Positions 6,068-6,102 of a stretch of 6,102 nt of DNA are shown piece after piece. The stretch is from JAZKSG01 sp964384785 (GTDB taxonomy: Archaea; Thermoplasmatota; E2; DHVEG-1): positions 1 to 6,102 of the forward strand of contig CAYLLH010000052.1 in assembly GCA_964384785.1 (NCBI GenBank), in the 5' to 3' direction. The position numbers and the translations under genes are program-made. The notes beneath the pieces were generated by a model, which worked only from the letters and a program-made list of their open reading frames with translations, had not been told where the DNA came from and ran no database searches. Position 1 is the first letter of the stretch, and each line of letters begins with the position of its first letter.

Positions 6068-6088
6068 TTTTTGTATTCAAATTTTTTT
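6068..6088 (+). terminator. T-run terminator(s) after tRNA-Leu
   Basis: A five-T run at 6068-6072 begins two bases after the tRNA, and a seven-T run follows at 6082-6088. Either could end the tRNA transcript in the archaeal oligo-T manner. The remaining bases to the window end hold nothing I can identify. Confidence 0.45.
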
Positions 6089-6102
6089 ATAAAACTACCA
6101 AT

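Overview
The window looks like chromosomal DNA from an AT-rich archaeon, probably in the euryarchaeal lineage and possibly near the Thermoplasmatota, although I cannot fix the group. The best evidence is a clear aTrm56, the tRNA C56 2'-O-methyltransferase known only from archaea. It is followed by an HD-domain protein of the archaeal TIGR00295 type. Both tRNA genes lack an encoded CCA, intergenic regions carry TATA-like boxes and T-run terminators, and one start has a GGTGA ribosome-binding site. The tRNAs are about 58-61% G+C by hand count, which fits a mesophile or moderate thermophile better than a hyperthermophile.

Left two-thirds (1-4053, minus strand): one open frame of 1351 codons that runs off the left edge. 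It encodes a giant secreted or cell-surface protein. In order it has a signal peptide, an N-terminal beta-rich domain, a DUF2341 domain, a LamG/concanavalin-like domain, two fibronectin/Ig-like modules full of N-glycosylation sequons, two further Ig-like modules, four tandem MG2-like Ig repeats and a hydrophobic C-terminal anchor cut by the window edge. The frame is unbroken, but its codon usage is mosaic: pyrimidine third positions are mostly T through much of the gene and almost all C in the last ~175 codons. A smaller C-rich island sits in the first Ig-like module.

Middle (4054-4408): a tRNA-Val(CAC) gene on the minus strand, between two AT-rich spacers holding candidate promoters and a T-run terminator. 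The spacer right of the tRNA separates it from divergent plus-strand genes.

Right third (4409-6102, plus strand): a Lys/Glu-rich small protein of unknown function, trm56, the HD-domain protein (24 bases after trm56, with its own ribosome-binding site), then tRNA-Leu(GAG). This is a compact tRNA-centred neighbourhood: the methyltransferase, two of its probable substrates (both tRNAs carry the target C56), and an HD hydrolase of unknown substrate. I see no CRISPR array, transposon, phage module or recognised defence system. The most unusual signal is the codon mosaic in the surface-protein gene.
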